DNA of 64,000 nt from Tetrastigma voinierianum (taxonomy: Eukaryota; Streptophyta; Magnoliopsida; Vitales; Vitaceae). The DNA lies in NCBI GenBank assembly GCA_016808115.1, contig JAEQBH010002351.1, positions 434,001 through 498,000 on the forward strand, in the 5' to 3' direction. Shown here piece after piece: positions 47,117-59,143 of the stretch. How positions within the stretch are numbered: position 1 is the first letter of the stretch; each line of letters opens with the position of its first letter. Below the pieces are notes generated by a model. The model was not told where the DNA came from. It saw only the letters and a program-made list of their open reading frames with translations, and ran no database searches. A program made the translations under genes and the position numbers.

Positions 47117-49052
47117 TGTGACGCTAATCCAGAGTCCGTTGACTACCCTTGACTAACGAATCTTTCGTGAATATCGGGTAACTTCGGCCTTTATTCGCGA
47201 AAATCGGCTGATCTCCTTTGTGGGAGCTCACACCCCAGTCTGGCGCAATAAAGCAATCCGTATAACCCCGTGCTTAGTGCAATGGCCACTTGGGTATATG
47301 CCAATGTTCATCAAATACTAACTATATACCATGGTTCAAGAGTTAAAAGTTTACTCTTAGCCACAACACATATTAAAAGTTTACAACATTCTAATACATG
47401 TATTCTAAAACACGAAAGCCATGACTAAAACTTTCTTGATTATCGGCCTCTAGGATGAGCGTCTCCATACGCTCTATGCCACGAAAATAATATCCCTCAA
47501 CAGGGTGAGCTATCACCTAGTAGTGGAATCACCACTAAATGAGTTCTTCTGCTTTGGGTCGAAGTATACGATGCTCCTATGTAAACACATTCAAACAAAT
47601 ACGTGATCTGCTTGAATGTCTAAATGAAGCCCAGCCCATGTCACGTCCTCTTGAGCTCCCTCACACACTTGCCTAAGCCATGTGTGAAACTTTTCTTTCA
47701 AAACAAGGTGTTTGTTTTTAAATGTGGACAACCCTCCGATATAAGGAATGGACCGACTCCGATAATCTATTTAGTGGACAACCCTCGATGTATATCGATT
47801 AGAGTAGGCTAGGCGTTGATAATTTTTCTTATGGACTACCCTCAGATATTGTAATGGACACACTCCGATAATTATTATTATTGAAAATTGACTCTCCGAA
47901 ACCCTCTCAATCATGCTCATGCGCTCGCTCACTGTCGTTTTGGTCTTGTATATATGGAATAAATGATGCAGTCCAATACAATTTATCTCTTTGTATAAAT
48001 ATATCATCATGCATATATTTACATAATTTAAATGCACAAACATGTTATGCAATTTCACAATCCATTACACAAAAAATTGGCTCACGTGAAATTTGTCAAT
48101 GAGCTCTGAGCAATTAAGTGCTGAATCAACAGCGAGCCGTTTCACACAAAATTAATTTGTGTCACTATTCAGTGAGCGATGAACCCTCGGGTTCTTTGTT
48201 CACGACCTATCGTCGATCATCGGTTCACTTTGGGAACCCCAATTTCATAGCCATTTAGGCCTTATACACATCCTGACCATGATTTAATGCACATAAATCA
48301 CAACCCAGCTGACCCACACGAGTCCACACACGGTCAGTGGAGCTATCTAAATGTTTCAAAAATTCTTACACAGTCGATCCCAGTTTTGGGATCGATCAAA
48401 AGGCGATTGACCTCAGCCCAACAGAACGTCATGAAACCTTTGGCAAAGTGTAAAACCAAGTAGGATAAATCCTCTACCTCACGGAGTTTGTAAAAACTCC
48501 TAAAACGGAGCCACGCGTAGGCCTCTCCTTCAGAACAACTTTATTAGCACAACAGAAGAATTGACGATCGGATCAGCCGTGAAATCTAAAGAAACGATGC
48601 TCTCATTAAAACACAAAAAAATGGCTACTACTATCCTTTCTCTTAACCCACGTTTTGGCTTGCCCAGAGTGGCTAGTACCCAATAAAGGTAGGAGATGAC
48701 ACTATTATAGTTTTTTGTCTTATTATCATTAAAAACAGTACATGTCATCTATGTCCCCAGCTTGGACACCGGCGTTGAAATCTTATCGACGTGTTTCATC
48801 GCTCTACCCTTTCGCGCAACATGTGTAATATGTATGCATGTTATAGGTGACTTTTGTCGCCTCGCGTTTCTTCTGGACCCGTCTCAGTATCAGAAAACGT
48901 GTAAATTAGGTGTCTTGGATGGTCGGCGTGCTGCTTGAATTTAAATGAACGGTCACGACGGTGAAATCCGTTTAGATCATCTGAGATCTAGAAGAATAAA
49001 TTCCGGTTTGGCCGAAGTATGATTTGCCGCGATGAAAATTGGAGATTTTTAA
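47117..49052 (-). mobile_element. Solo LTR 'G', family 1, minus strand
   Basis: Left end TGTGACGCTAATCC. Family blocks recur in order: 'gggtgagctatcacc' at 47501, and 'caagtaggataaatcctcta' at 48456. The right end is decayed ('ggagatttttaa'). The flanks attca (47112-47116) and attct (49053-49057) are a near-match TSD. Confidence 0.75.
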
Positions 49053-50689
49053 ATTCTTCTGATTCGTATTATCTATTTAACGATTACAAGTTGTTTTATT
49101 TTCTAAAAATTCTTGTTATTTTTATTACAAAAGCAGATAATATATGAAATTAATAAAAACCATGTTTCTAACCACACTCCAGGTACGTTAAGTTTAAAAG
49201 ATATATTCCTTTGCTTCTAATCAATTTTTTTGTATCTTACTGGTCTAGCATTAAGAAATTAAATTATTATTATTGTTAGTGTTATTATTATTGTTATTAA
49301 TTAGCTGTACAATTCTAAAAACATCTGATTACTCTCTGACTCTCTGGATTTTGACGTTTGTTCCTCGCATAAGTTCACTGATTCTCAAGCTGCAAAGCCA
49401 CTGGCTATGGCTGATGTGGAGTCACCTTCTCCTTCTCCGCCTCCGGCGCGGAACCTGATCATCCAGAAGTACCGCCCTCACCACAACTATCCACACTCCC
49501 GATCCTAATCCTTCCCTGAACCACCTCCCGTAGAGCAGCGTCCTCCTCCGCATCGATTCGACCCCAGCCGAAGTAACGCTCTTATGGAGTTTTTGAACTT
49601 GTTATTCTTAGTTTTATTTCTTTGATTGATTTTCGTTTGTTTCATGAAATTCTGGATTTTAGATTAATTTCTATTGTCTATAAATTGGAGCTTGTTGTTC
49701 TTGTTTTGTTCAATTCAATGCAATGTCCGGTGGTTGCTAGAGTTTCTTGTTCTGGGTGGTGTTTTGGGAACTGGTAATTTTATTATGTTAGGCTCTTGAA
49801 TCTTTTTGGTTATGTAGTAATGTCTTCCATCTTGGTCATGAAGCTAGTTGAAAGGGCCCGATTTTGAAACCTTCTCCGGGGTGAAATATGAAAAACCAAT
49901 TCAAAGACATTCTATTCGTATTTAACCTTATTGCAACCCTGTCAAAATAAGTTTATTTGGTTAGCCTGGAAATTTCATAGTCTAGGTTCTCCAATGATAT
50001 TGTACCAGTATTTTAAAAGGCTATTGAGGGCCTCAAGGTGAGGTTATGCAAATTAATATTTAGTCTATAGCCCAATATATGGTAATGGAGGTTTAAACCT
50101 CATCCTGTCGAGGCTTATAGCATTGAGCTATAACCTCATATAGATCAGGCCAAGGAACATAAAGCTTCACCTGTTGAAGCTTACAGTCTTGAAGGGTTTT
50201 AATTATGGCTGCGTACATGTATGTTTGCGGCAAGCGTGTGGTGTACACATATCTCTATCTTTAAAACATTTTGTATGGTTTTTGATAATAAATTTTTCTT
50301 GGGTTGAAGATTATGATTAAACTGAAGAACTGTTAACCCATCATATTGATTGAGCTCATATATAAGTGTATTCTTACAATAATATTATAAGCTGATTTAT
50401 AATTGATGGATGAAGAAAGAGTGGTTACATGTGGTTATGATGATTCCTTGGGGATCCTTTATTAATGATAATGATATGCTAAAAATTATTTAATAAAGTC
50501 TGTAAAAAATTGAATTTAGTAAGAAAGAATTAAATTAGAAATTACTGACCATGAAGAACAATTAATTTGATTATTAAAATTATTATTATTTTTATTCAAT
50601 TTTCATGTGATTTTATTAGTGTTTTTGTTTTTATTATTTATCCTAATTTATTATTATAGATTTAGAGACACACCTTGTTCCATCAGTTC
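49053..50689. other. AT-rich spacer with one exon-like piece
   Basis: Mostly AT-rich, without transposon domains. Apart from the exon-like piece at 49407-49625 it has an imperfect inverted pair (gtgaggttat at 50038 / ataacctcat at 50130). No further gene is seen. Confidence 0.4.
49407..49625 (+). pseudogene. Possible first exon of a cellular gene, broken
   Basis: ATG at 49407 opens MADVESPSPSPPPARNLIIQ, then KYRPHHNYPHSRS and a TAA at 49506. In the same frame it continues EPPPVEQRPPPHRFDPSRS to a stop near 49623. It is unlike any transposon domain here, is GC-richer than its flanks, and has a Met-Ala start with a Ser/Pro-rich lead, as many plant proteins do. I do not recognise the family. 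It could be the first exon of a gene fragment; the TAA (one base from a sense codon) breaks it unless the base is a sequencing error. Confidence 0.35.
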
Positions 50690-50808
50690 AAGGTTTCTCC
50701 TCTGCCTTGGGTATGACATCTTAAGTGGTAAGAAATAGGATGGTTTATTAGAGGTTCTAGGTTTAACTCCCAATAGGGACAAAAATTTACTTATTGAAAA
50801 AAAAAGGT
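50690..50808 (+). mobile_element. tRNA-derived SINE candidate
   Basis: A-box-like 'catcttaagtggtaag' (50716-50731) and B-box-like 'ggttctaggtttaactccc' (50753-50771) about 35 bp apart. These are followed by a short body 'aatagggacaaaaatttac' and a run of A (50796-50805). Plant SINEs derived from tRNA have this layout. Confidence 0.55.
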
Positions 50809-51039
50809 TTACTCCTCTCATTTGGGAAAAATGCCCTAAGATCACAATTTTAGCTTTTTAAAACATTGAATATGACACAATTAATAAAATACAAAAAGTA
50901 GGGGAACCTTTTTGGGTATGTTAAGTAGTCTGTTGAGTTCCCTATTAGACATTGTTAATAATACAGGGTAGCACGTATACTCTCATCCTATGGTGTCTCA
51001 AACATCCTAAAGTGTTCTCATTAATAGAGTTTGGCATGG

Positions 51040-51965
51040 GCGGCAACTGATGATTTTAAAAATGGGCTTTGTTAGAAGAGACCTCTTGGAGACAAAAATC
51101 AAGGGAATTTTGGCTAAAAGAAGGGGAAAAAAACACATGTTTTTTTCCATAGGATGGCAAACTCTCGTAGAAGAAGGAATGAAATCTCCAGGCTAAAGAT
51201 AAATGGGGTGTGGATCACTGCAAAAGAGGAGCCAAGGCAAGGTATAGAGAATGCTTATAAAACTCTGCTCTCTGATCTGAGTGGAGGTGAAGTCAGACCA
51301 GGATATACATTTTCTCTAGACTCACTAAATCTGAAGCGGCTAGAATGGAGGTCCAATTCTTTGAGGAGAAAGTATCTGTGGCTCTAAAAGACCTGAATGG
51401 TGATAAAGCCACAGGGCCCCAGTGCTTTCTTGTGGCTTTTTCTAGCGGTCCTTCTTTATGGTTGGAGGATATCATGAAGGTTTTCAAGGATTTCTTTGAA
51501 ACGGGGAATTTCGTTAGGAGCTTAAACACCACTTTCCTGGGTATGGTGCCAAAGAAGGAGGGGCTTGAGGAATTTAAAGACTACAGGCCTATAAGTTTAG
51601 TGGTCAACCTATACAAGCTCATAGCAAAAGTCCTTCCAAAAAGGCTAAAAAATGTGGTAAGCAAGCTGGTCAATAAGGCTCAACACATCTTTGTGGAGGG
51701 AAGACAAATCATTGATGCTCCCCTTATCGCCAAAGAAGTTGTGGACTCCTTATTGGGAAGAAAGGAGAAATGGGTTCTTTGCAAGCTAGATATTGAAAAA
51801 GCCTACGACCAGATAAATTGGAAATTCTTACTAACGGTCCTTCAAAAGATGGGTTTCGGGAGAAAATAGATAGATTGGATAGATTGGTGTATTTCCACAA
51901 CTTCGTTCTCAATGCTGATTAATGGCAGTCCCACGGGATTTTTCAAAAGTGCATTTTGCTGTCTA
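51040..51965 (+). pseudogene. L1-type LINE reverse transcriptase, fragment
   Basis: The frames show 'FFHRMANSRRRRNEISRL' near 51140-51195. After a frameshift follow 'LNGDKATGPQCF', 'KDYRPISLVVNLYKLIAKVL' near 51576-51635 and 'LCKLDIEKAYDQINWKFL' near 51775-51830. These are the N-terminal RT blocks of plant L1 elements; the Asp of 'KLDIEKAYD' is the first catalytic Asp. After a stop at 51867 the reading goes on as 'CISTTSFSMLINGSPTGFF' and then ends, before the GLRQGDPL and F-x-DD blocks. The piece is therefore cut at both ends. Confidence 0.9.
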
Positions 51966-52084
51966 AGATGTATGCAGCAGACATCAAAGACCATAGTTGT
52001 CCTCGGAGATGAACTAACCTGTAGATGTTATAAACTTATATGTGGAGGAGGTTGGAAACACATGGACCTTTGTTTAGTTCATGT

Positions 52085-53296
52085 TTTATAAGCCCCATTC
52101 TAGATTTTGAAAACACAAATGGTGTTCTCTGAATTTATACTCTTTGTTATTTGAATTTGATGTTTTTTGTATTATTTGTCTTTCAAAACATTTAAAAAAA
52201 ACATACATACAAACCAAACGTGTTTTTCTTATTCTTTCTTGTTTTTCAAAATAGAAAACAGTTTTCAAAAACCGTAACCAAACTAGCTCATGGTCTCTCC
52301 CAAGCAGAACCTTAATTCTCATTTGTACATCAGTACATCTTTGCACATCTTCGTATGGTAAAAATGAATTTTGATTCTATTTTCTTCTATGAGTTGTATT
52401 TGGATGGAGTACTCCGTCAGAAGACCTGCCAGAATCCAATAAATTGAAAGTCCTTTTTCTTGAATTTCTTTGACTTTTTTTTTTCATAAAAGCAAATTTT
52501 GACTGTCATATTTTCTTCTATTGGAGTTGTTTTTGGATGCCAAGTAGGCTGACCTGACAGAATAAAGAAAATAGAAGTCCTTTTTGCTATTACATTCAAT
52601 TTTCTTTTTTAGTAAAAACAAATTGATTTGTTTGTGTCATATATTAATAAAAACAAATGTATGCAGAAGGAAATTTTCCAAGAAAAATGGAGGCGAGAAT
52701 GGCCAGGGGCTTTTCGAAAGACAATTTTTTTAATATATACTTTTTAAAATACCCAACTCTCAAAAATATTTTCAAATCTTTGGTACTTCAAGATTGTAGC
52801 ATAAAATCGTAAATTGAAGGTATGATTTTAGTGTAAGATTTTAACTCGAAGACAAAATTTATATTTATAAAGCTTGATTTTAGTTTAAGATAGTAACTAG
52901 AAGGCATGGTTATAGTGTAGGATCAGAATGATTTTAGAAAAGATGTCGAAATTTGAAGGAAAAATTTTTAGCACGATTGTGTAAAATCGAACTTTAAGCA
53001 CATGATTTTATTATAAGATCCGAACTTCAAGGCATGATTTTAGGTTTTTATTTTATTTTTTACTACAAGACATGATTTTAGTTAAAAATCAAATTTTGAT
53101 GGAATGATTTTTGTACAATTCTAGTGTAAAATCGAAAGTTAAAAGCATTGTTTTAGTGTAGGATTGGAACTTAAAAGCCGCGATATAGTAATTGAGAAAA
53201 CGTTGGAAGTGGGAGCAATTTCAGTCCCAGGAGGAACAATTCGGGACTCAAATTTAAGAATATATTTTATTTTAAAATTGTAGGTGATAATATGTA
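52085..53296. repeat. Duplicated unit U4, left part
   Basis: Starts at 'gattttgaaaacacaaa' (compare 42898 in U2). After an unmatched stretch it carries the ladder of short repeats with 'aaggcatgatttta' at 52790-53190, ending 'aaaattgtaggtgataat' as in U2 (43475-43490). Confidence 0.65.
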
Positions 53297-54300
53297 TATG
53301 TAATAATCAAATAATTTTATTTGCTCATTTCATTTATTCTTATACAATTTTTTCTTAAGTTTTTATTAATTATTCAACAATTTGTAATCAAGCCAACTCT
53401 TAATGTAGATTTATGTGAATGATTAAGTTTTATTATTTTAAATTTTATTTATTTATCTTAAATATTTTGTTTTATTACAGTTCACTTTATAATTGTTTCT
53501 TCACATTCTTTAGAAATAAGCTTTTTACAAATAGATGAAATTGCAACTTCATAGTATAAAAATCTTTATATAAATGTTCAAGAAAACCAGAAATGACAGA
53601 AAATAATAAAAAAATTAAGAAATATTAAAAAGAATATTTTACGTAAATAAATTTATAACATTTTTGTAAAAAATATACTAAAATGAAATGAAGCCACATA
53701 TTAAGGTTTTTGGTGAACATTGTCCGGAAAATTAGTATTAAAATCTTGTATTTTTATAACTTTTGCATTTAAATCATGACAAAAAGTTTGCTTTTTAAAT
53801 ATAGTAAATTTATAAAATAAAATGCAGGAGCTCAATAGAGCTTCTCTTGCTAATTAAACAATAAACACACTACAACTTCATTGTAATACATTAAAGTCAT
53901 CTTCAAGACATTGACACAACTTCGTGATAATGGATTAAAGTTGTATATCTAAGACAAGATTTTAAGAATTTTTTGTGAACTTGATACCAAGCAATAACTT
54001 TGACAATTTTTTTTTCTGCAAATAATGTTTCTAGAAGCATATTCGATTACAGTTTTCAAATTTTTTTTTTTTTTGAAAAATAAAGAGGATAAGGAGAACA
54101 TGAAACACTATATTCAGAAAAATTCATATCACATAACAAATTCACTGTAGTTTTTAACATAAAAACATGACACTAATTCTTGTAAATTTATACTTAAGAA
54201 GAAATATGGGAGCTCGAAGGTTTTCTTGATATATAACATTGATATTAGAAGAAAACCTGGAAAAAATGAAATTCAAAATCTATTAGTACGTTTGAAAAAG
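53297..54300. other. AT-rich block inside U4, absent from U1 and U2
   Basis: About 1 kb of AT-rich sequence with no coding pattern between the two parts of U4. In U2 the flanking parts are nearly adjacent. It may be an insertion; I see no clear TSD or terminal repeats. Confidence 0.45.
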
Positions 54301-54835
54301 GTTCCGCCGAGCTAAACCCTGCGAACATCGAAGCTACCAAATCATGGCCGTAGGGAACAATATGACATACTCATGGTGTGTGGCGCCATATTCAACCATT
54401 GTGGTGGATGAAGGTCCACCCTCCATCGTCATCATCATCTCCTCGACCCCGACTAGCCCCCTTCTTCGTAGCTCCTCCAGACTCGAGCCTCCAAATTCGT
54501 TCAGCCCCATGCTCTCAATGGTGTCTACCAAACGTTGTCTCTACCCTCTGCCTTTATGCTCCTTATTTACTTCAACCTCCCAGAGCCTCCAAGTAATTGC
54601 CTACACCCATATCGTGCCTTGCCCCTCGGAACATGCGCATGTGAGTCTTTCTCCCTCTCTAGAAATTGATCGATGACGTTGTTGACGAAGGGGTGGCTGA
54701 AAATGAATGCCCTCTGATTGGGGAAGAAGATGATGTGACCTCGTGCATAAAATCTCGAGCTCGGCTTTCTTGAAGGAATTAGGTGACACTTGGAGAAAGT
54801 GACCTCTAAAGAGCTTTTCAAGGTTCGAAAACTCG
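54301..54835 (-). pseudogene. Gene-like fragment in U4 (unknown)
   Basis: The best preserved copy. The minus frame 54334-54531 is open for 65 codons, with ESMGLNEFGGSSLEELRRR and EGGPSSTTMVEYGATHHEY. The upstream minus-strand sequence keeps 'DQFLEREKDSHAHV'. Acidic and Met-rich ('VEEMMMTMEGG'). Not recognised as any family. Its likeness to U1 and U2 in the same frame suggests it derives from a real exon. Confidence 0.4.
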
Positions 54836-55244
54836 GACTTGGCCGAGTCATGTCAATCTCCAGATTACCACAGCTAGTGCGATGCAAATACAATACAATC
54901 ACAAAATCGGTACTGGATCCACCAAACTCGAATGATTTGGCCGAGATCCCGAGTTAACTTGATCAACTCAATCTCCTTAGAGAATAAAAAAGTCGGTTTT
55001 GTACATTCTCAATATGTTTTACCCATCACAACAAAAAAAAACCATTTTTTATGGAAATATGAGATTTCTCTTCATAAGTACCAAAAATCAACACTTGTTT
55101 CATTGTGTACACTTAGATCAGCAGTTTCCAACCTAGTCAGTGGGAGTCTCGATCAACCGGTTCTCCCTATTAGATCTGCTCGATGGTTAGTGGAAACTAC
55201 AACTCTCATTGAGATGATCTGGAGCCAAGCAATAGAGGTCCATT
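54836..55244. other. Spacer with CTCGGCCGAGT-like motifs
   Basis: 'actcggacttggccgagtca' at 54830 and 'gatttggccgagatcccgag' at 54934 are imperfect palindromes, as found in some short plant repeats. The rest has no coding sense. Confidence 0.35.
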
Positions 55245-56000
55245 GATTTGTAAGCGTGACAGCGAGATGGCAGATGAATGGTGTTGGGTTTTAGATTGGG
55301 ATGCTTGAATCGTGTGTTTGAGGATGTGACCGAAGGCCCAGAATGGGGAGAGACTGAGATATTGTAGAGTTCTTGCGGAGGGCAACCGGAAGGAAGCGAG
55401 AGTTGTGAGAATTTGACAAATTTATTATATGGTTTATTAAATGAGGTAGGTCGGTTAGTGCCCTAATTAATTGCTAAATTTTACTATATTTAATTACAAA
55501 TATTGATAGAGATTGTATCAATGATACTAAAAATAAGTTTTTTATATAATATTAAAATTAGTTAAATATGCTAATTTTTTTTAAAAGTTTAGTTGTCAAA
55601 AAAAAAAGGAAGTTGGTGAAGAAAATTTATCTTTTGTAATAACAAATTATTATTTAAAGATGAATTTGAAGATAAAGATTAAATCTTTTCAAAAAAATAT
55701 AAAGAAATGCTAAAATAACTTACCATAAACTATTTTTAGAATTGATATCTAACTTACATAAACTATTCCGGTCAATATCAAATGTTCAAATGTTTCCTTT
55801 TCAAGATAGAAATGCTAAATAACTTATACTTCATGAATATTGTATTGTATTATATTATAATAATTATAATTCTTGTTATCTAATGCTCTTGTTATTAATT
55901 AATTTTTATAATACAAGTATTTCTAATAATTTATGTAATTTTAGCTCTTTATTTCTTTTAATTTGCGTATCGGCAAGAGTATGAAGCGATACACCTAGAG
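55245..56000. repeat. Duplicated segment, copy 2 (empty site of B)
   Basis: Matches 30490-31082 followed directly by 40291-40380. At the junction it reads 'ttataatacaagtatttcta' with a single AGTAT at 55916-55920, so B never inserted here. Confidence 0.85.
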
Positions 56001-57134
56001 TTGACGAATATGTGATGGCCGATGAGCTGGCCAGCTTTATCCAATTTTGGAGGTTAGGTTGTAAGAGGTAAGGCCCGAATAAAACCGGGCAAATTTGGCT
56101 AACCAGTTTCTTGTAATATGGGTTTAGCCTAGGATTAGTCAGGTTGTCAGAAATTTTTATTTAATTTAAGTAATAACAGTAATTTAGATTTTCAAGAATT
56201 CATCTATAAAATTTGATACTTTGGCTATCTCTTTTGTAACATAGGGGTTTTAAAAATAATAATTATTATAATATATGATTAATTTATTGAACTTTGTTGT
56301 TATAACTATTTTATTTTCAATTTCTACATGTATCTTTTTAATATAATTTATATGATAATTTATATTTAAAAAATCTTGTATGAAAATTTACGAAATGCAT
56401 TTGAATTAAATAAATTATAGTTTTAATATTAAATATATTTTTATTTATCTCATTAATCCCTATTTTTTAAATATTTACAATTTCATTTTGTTCTTCTTTA
56501 AAATTTATTCAATCATATATGTTTTTATAAAAATGAAGTTGTATTGGATTTATAAATTAAATTAAATTTAATAACTAAATTATCACTATATTTTAAACTT
56601 ATTACCTTAAACTAGTGTTAACCCAACAAAAAAATAATTTTATTTTAAAATAATTAACAAAAATATATACTAATTTCTTTCCCTAATATGATTATATCTT
56701 TTAACAAGATGAATTTTCAAACAAATAAGATGTTATATTATTATAAAGGTTGAGATACAGGAATTTTGGAAAAATATTTTTTAATTTTCAATCATAAATG
56801 AGAATTTATGTTGTTAACATTCGATGGTAATAGATGATGATAAATCAACCACCATCGAGGATATACATATTTCTAATATGGAATCACATGTTATTATTAG
56901 ATATAAGGAGAATGAGGATGAAAATTAGAGGCATATGAGATTTCATTTGATGCTTTGGAGTTGTTTATATGTTATTAAGTTGTTATTTTATTGTTTTTGT
57001 ATTATTTAGCTAATTAGTTTGGTACTTTGGTTATAAAAGTGTTCTAACATTATTTATTTATTTATGTTTGTTTACTATTATTATATTGTTTAGATAATCC
57101 ATTTTATATATTACTTATTATTATTATATGTTTT
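56001..57134. other. AT-rich spacer
   Basis: Long AT-rich stretch; no coding pattern, no transposon domain and no clear terminal repeats. Confidence 0.5.
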
Positions 57135-57478
57135 TGTGAAACCCGAAGAATTCGAATTTTAGAAAAATGGTAAAAGCAGTAATTTTGGTTGAGCTTGGAA
57201 ATTTTCTAGATCTCGGGATGTGTGAAAGCGGTTCTTGGCGTTGGTAGTCTCGTGAAATCTAGTGACCCGAGAAAAGTTTGCCGTAAATTACGAGACAAAG
57301 GAATATTTTACGATTTTACGAGGTGATAAGTCGTGGTGTTTTTCGAGAGCAGATTTCGAAAATCTCGAAATAAAATAAAAGCGGAGCTAAGTTCATTTAA
57401 AATAAAGTGAACTGAAAATAAATAAATTGTTTCGAGGAAAAAACAGACCTAAATGAGGCAATATAAGCCATAAATCCA

Positions 57479-57527
<49 letters not shown>

Positions 57528-59143
57528 GATTAAATCAAAAAGTTGTTCATGGACGGACATAGAGAGATACGTGTAGGGAGAGAGAGAAGATTTATTTTTC
57601 TTCTCTTCGGTTCTCTCTAAGATCTACGGAAATCGGACTGTAGGTTTTATCGGAATAGAAGGCAAATTTGGTCTACGCGACGAGAGCTACGTGTGGGCAT
57701 CAAATCTTAGCGTTTCGTCAAACTCCAAGAGGTAGGGAATTTTCCAACTTGTGTTATTTATAGTCTAAAAGGCCATTTGTGGCTTGGGTTGACTTAGGCG
57801 TGAAGGCGTAAATTTTAGTCAATTTTTACTTGAGTGTATGAATTTTTAGGAATTTTTGGGACAGTTTTCGGACAGTCTGGGTTGAATTTCAGGATTGTTT
57901 TTGGATAGTCTTGGCTGAGTTTTTCGGAATTTGTTTTTTAAGCAGTCCAGTGAAATTTCAAGGCTTGTTTGGCTTGATTTCGGGCGAGTTGGGTTTGGTT
58001 TTAATCCACGAGGCGATGTCTTCGGGTTTTGTGGTGTGTTAGTAGTCGGTGACGAACTGTAAGGAAGGGACGAGGAATTTTTTGTTTATGTGGAGTCGAG
58101 ATTTGGGCTATTTTGTGTGTTATTGCTTCTATGAATAACATGTTGTGTGAAGAGTATCATGTTAGTATATGTTATTTGATGTATTAACATGGATTTCATG
58201 GATGTAAATTATATGTAAAAATTATAATTGTCCATGGTCTATCAATGTTTCATGTAGCACTCATATATACATGTAACATGAAGGAAAATGCATTAGCAAT
58301 ATGCATTTCATATGCCGCAGTCACATCTGCGTCAGTCGGGTGTGGGTGCATGGTATTGAGTATTCACCGGTGTTGGTGAATGGGTCGTGAGCTCGAAAAA
58401 TGGGACAAAGTCCAAGGTTTGAAACTCAGAATCTTGTAAATTGATCAAAATGATAAATTACATGTTTGGGCGGAGCAGAGTGGGGTCAGATCCACAGGGT
58501 GAAAGTCCCAAATGACGATTAGACATGAATCCTGGCGATGTAAGTTCGTGAAAATGTTGGAAAGGCGTCTTGGCGTCTTACGGTGAAAGCAGAAAATCCG
58601 TGGCTAAAAGAAAAAGAAAATCGAAATGATACATTAAAATTAGAGGTTATCAATGGTTTAAGTCATTGGTTAAATACCAATGGCCCGGTTTCCACACTTG
58701 GCAATTCTTCGGTGTGGGAGTCGGTTGGGACTTAGGTTGTGAGCATGAGGGGTCGTATCTCATGCATGACACAAAACATTTCATATAATGTTGCATAAAT
58801 TGTATGAAATGTGATTTATGTTTATGTACGCCATTGCATGTGCATTTTAGGTAGGGAGTAACCATTATAGGAAAACTACATCTTGGCGTTGCTGCTAGTG
58901 TGAGTATTTTCAAGTGCGCGAGGGGAGGAAGCGGTTTGTAGCTACGGTGACTTAGGCCGGTTTGTGGCCTGTTCAGTTATTTTGTTTTGGATAAATATCC
59001 AGGTTTTTACATGTAAATAATGTACTCCTTATATTTTTGTATATTAGTGGTGTGCGAGGAAATGGAGTGTGATATCGGGACACCGATGTTCTGAGTTTCC
59101 ACGAGTTGGGTTGTCAAGCGGACCCCGGGATGAGAGTGTCACA
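57135..59143 (+). repeat. 5' LTR of L
   Basis: Starts TGTGAAACCCGAAGAATTC, ends GAGTGTCACA; 2009 bp. The flank before it is GTTTT. The best-preserved plus-strand family-1 LTR in the window. Confidence 0.9.
57481..57530. repeat. (AAT)n microsatellite in L 5' LTR
   Basis: About 15 AAT/TAA triplets; a shorter run lies at the same LTR position at 61674-61703. Confidence 0.9.
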
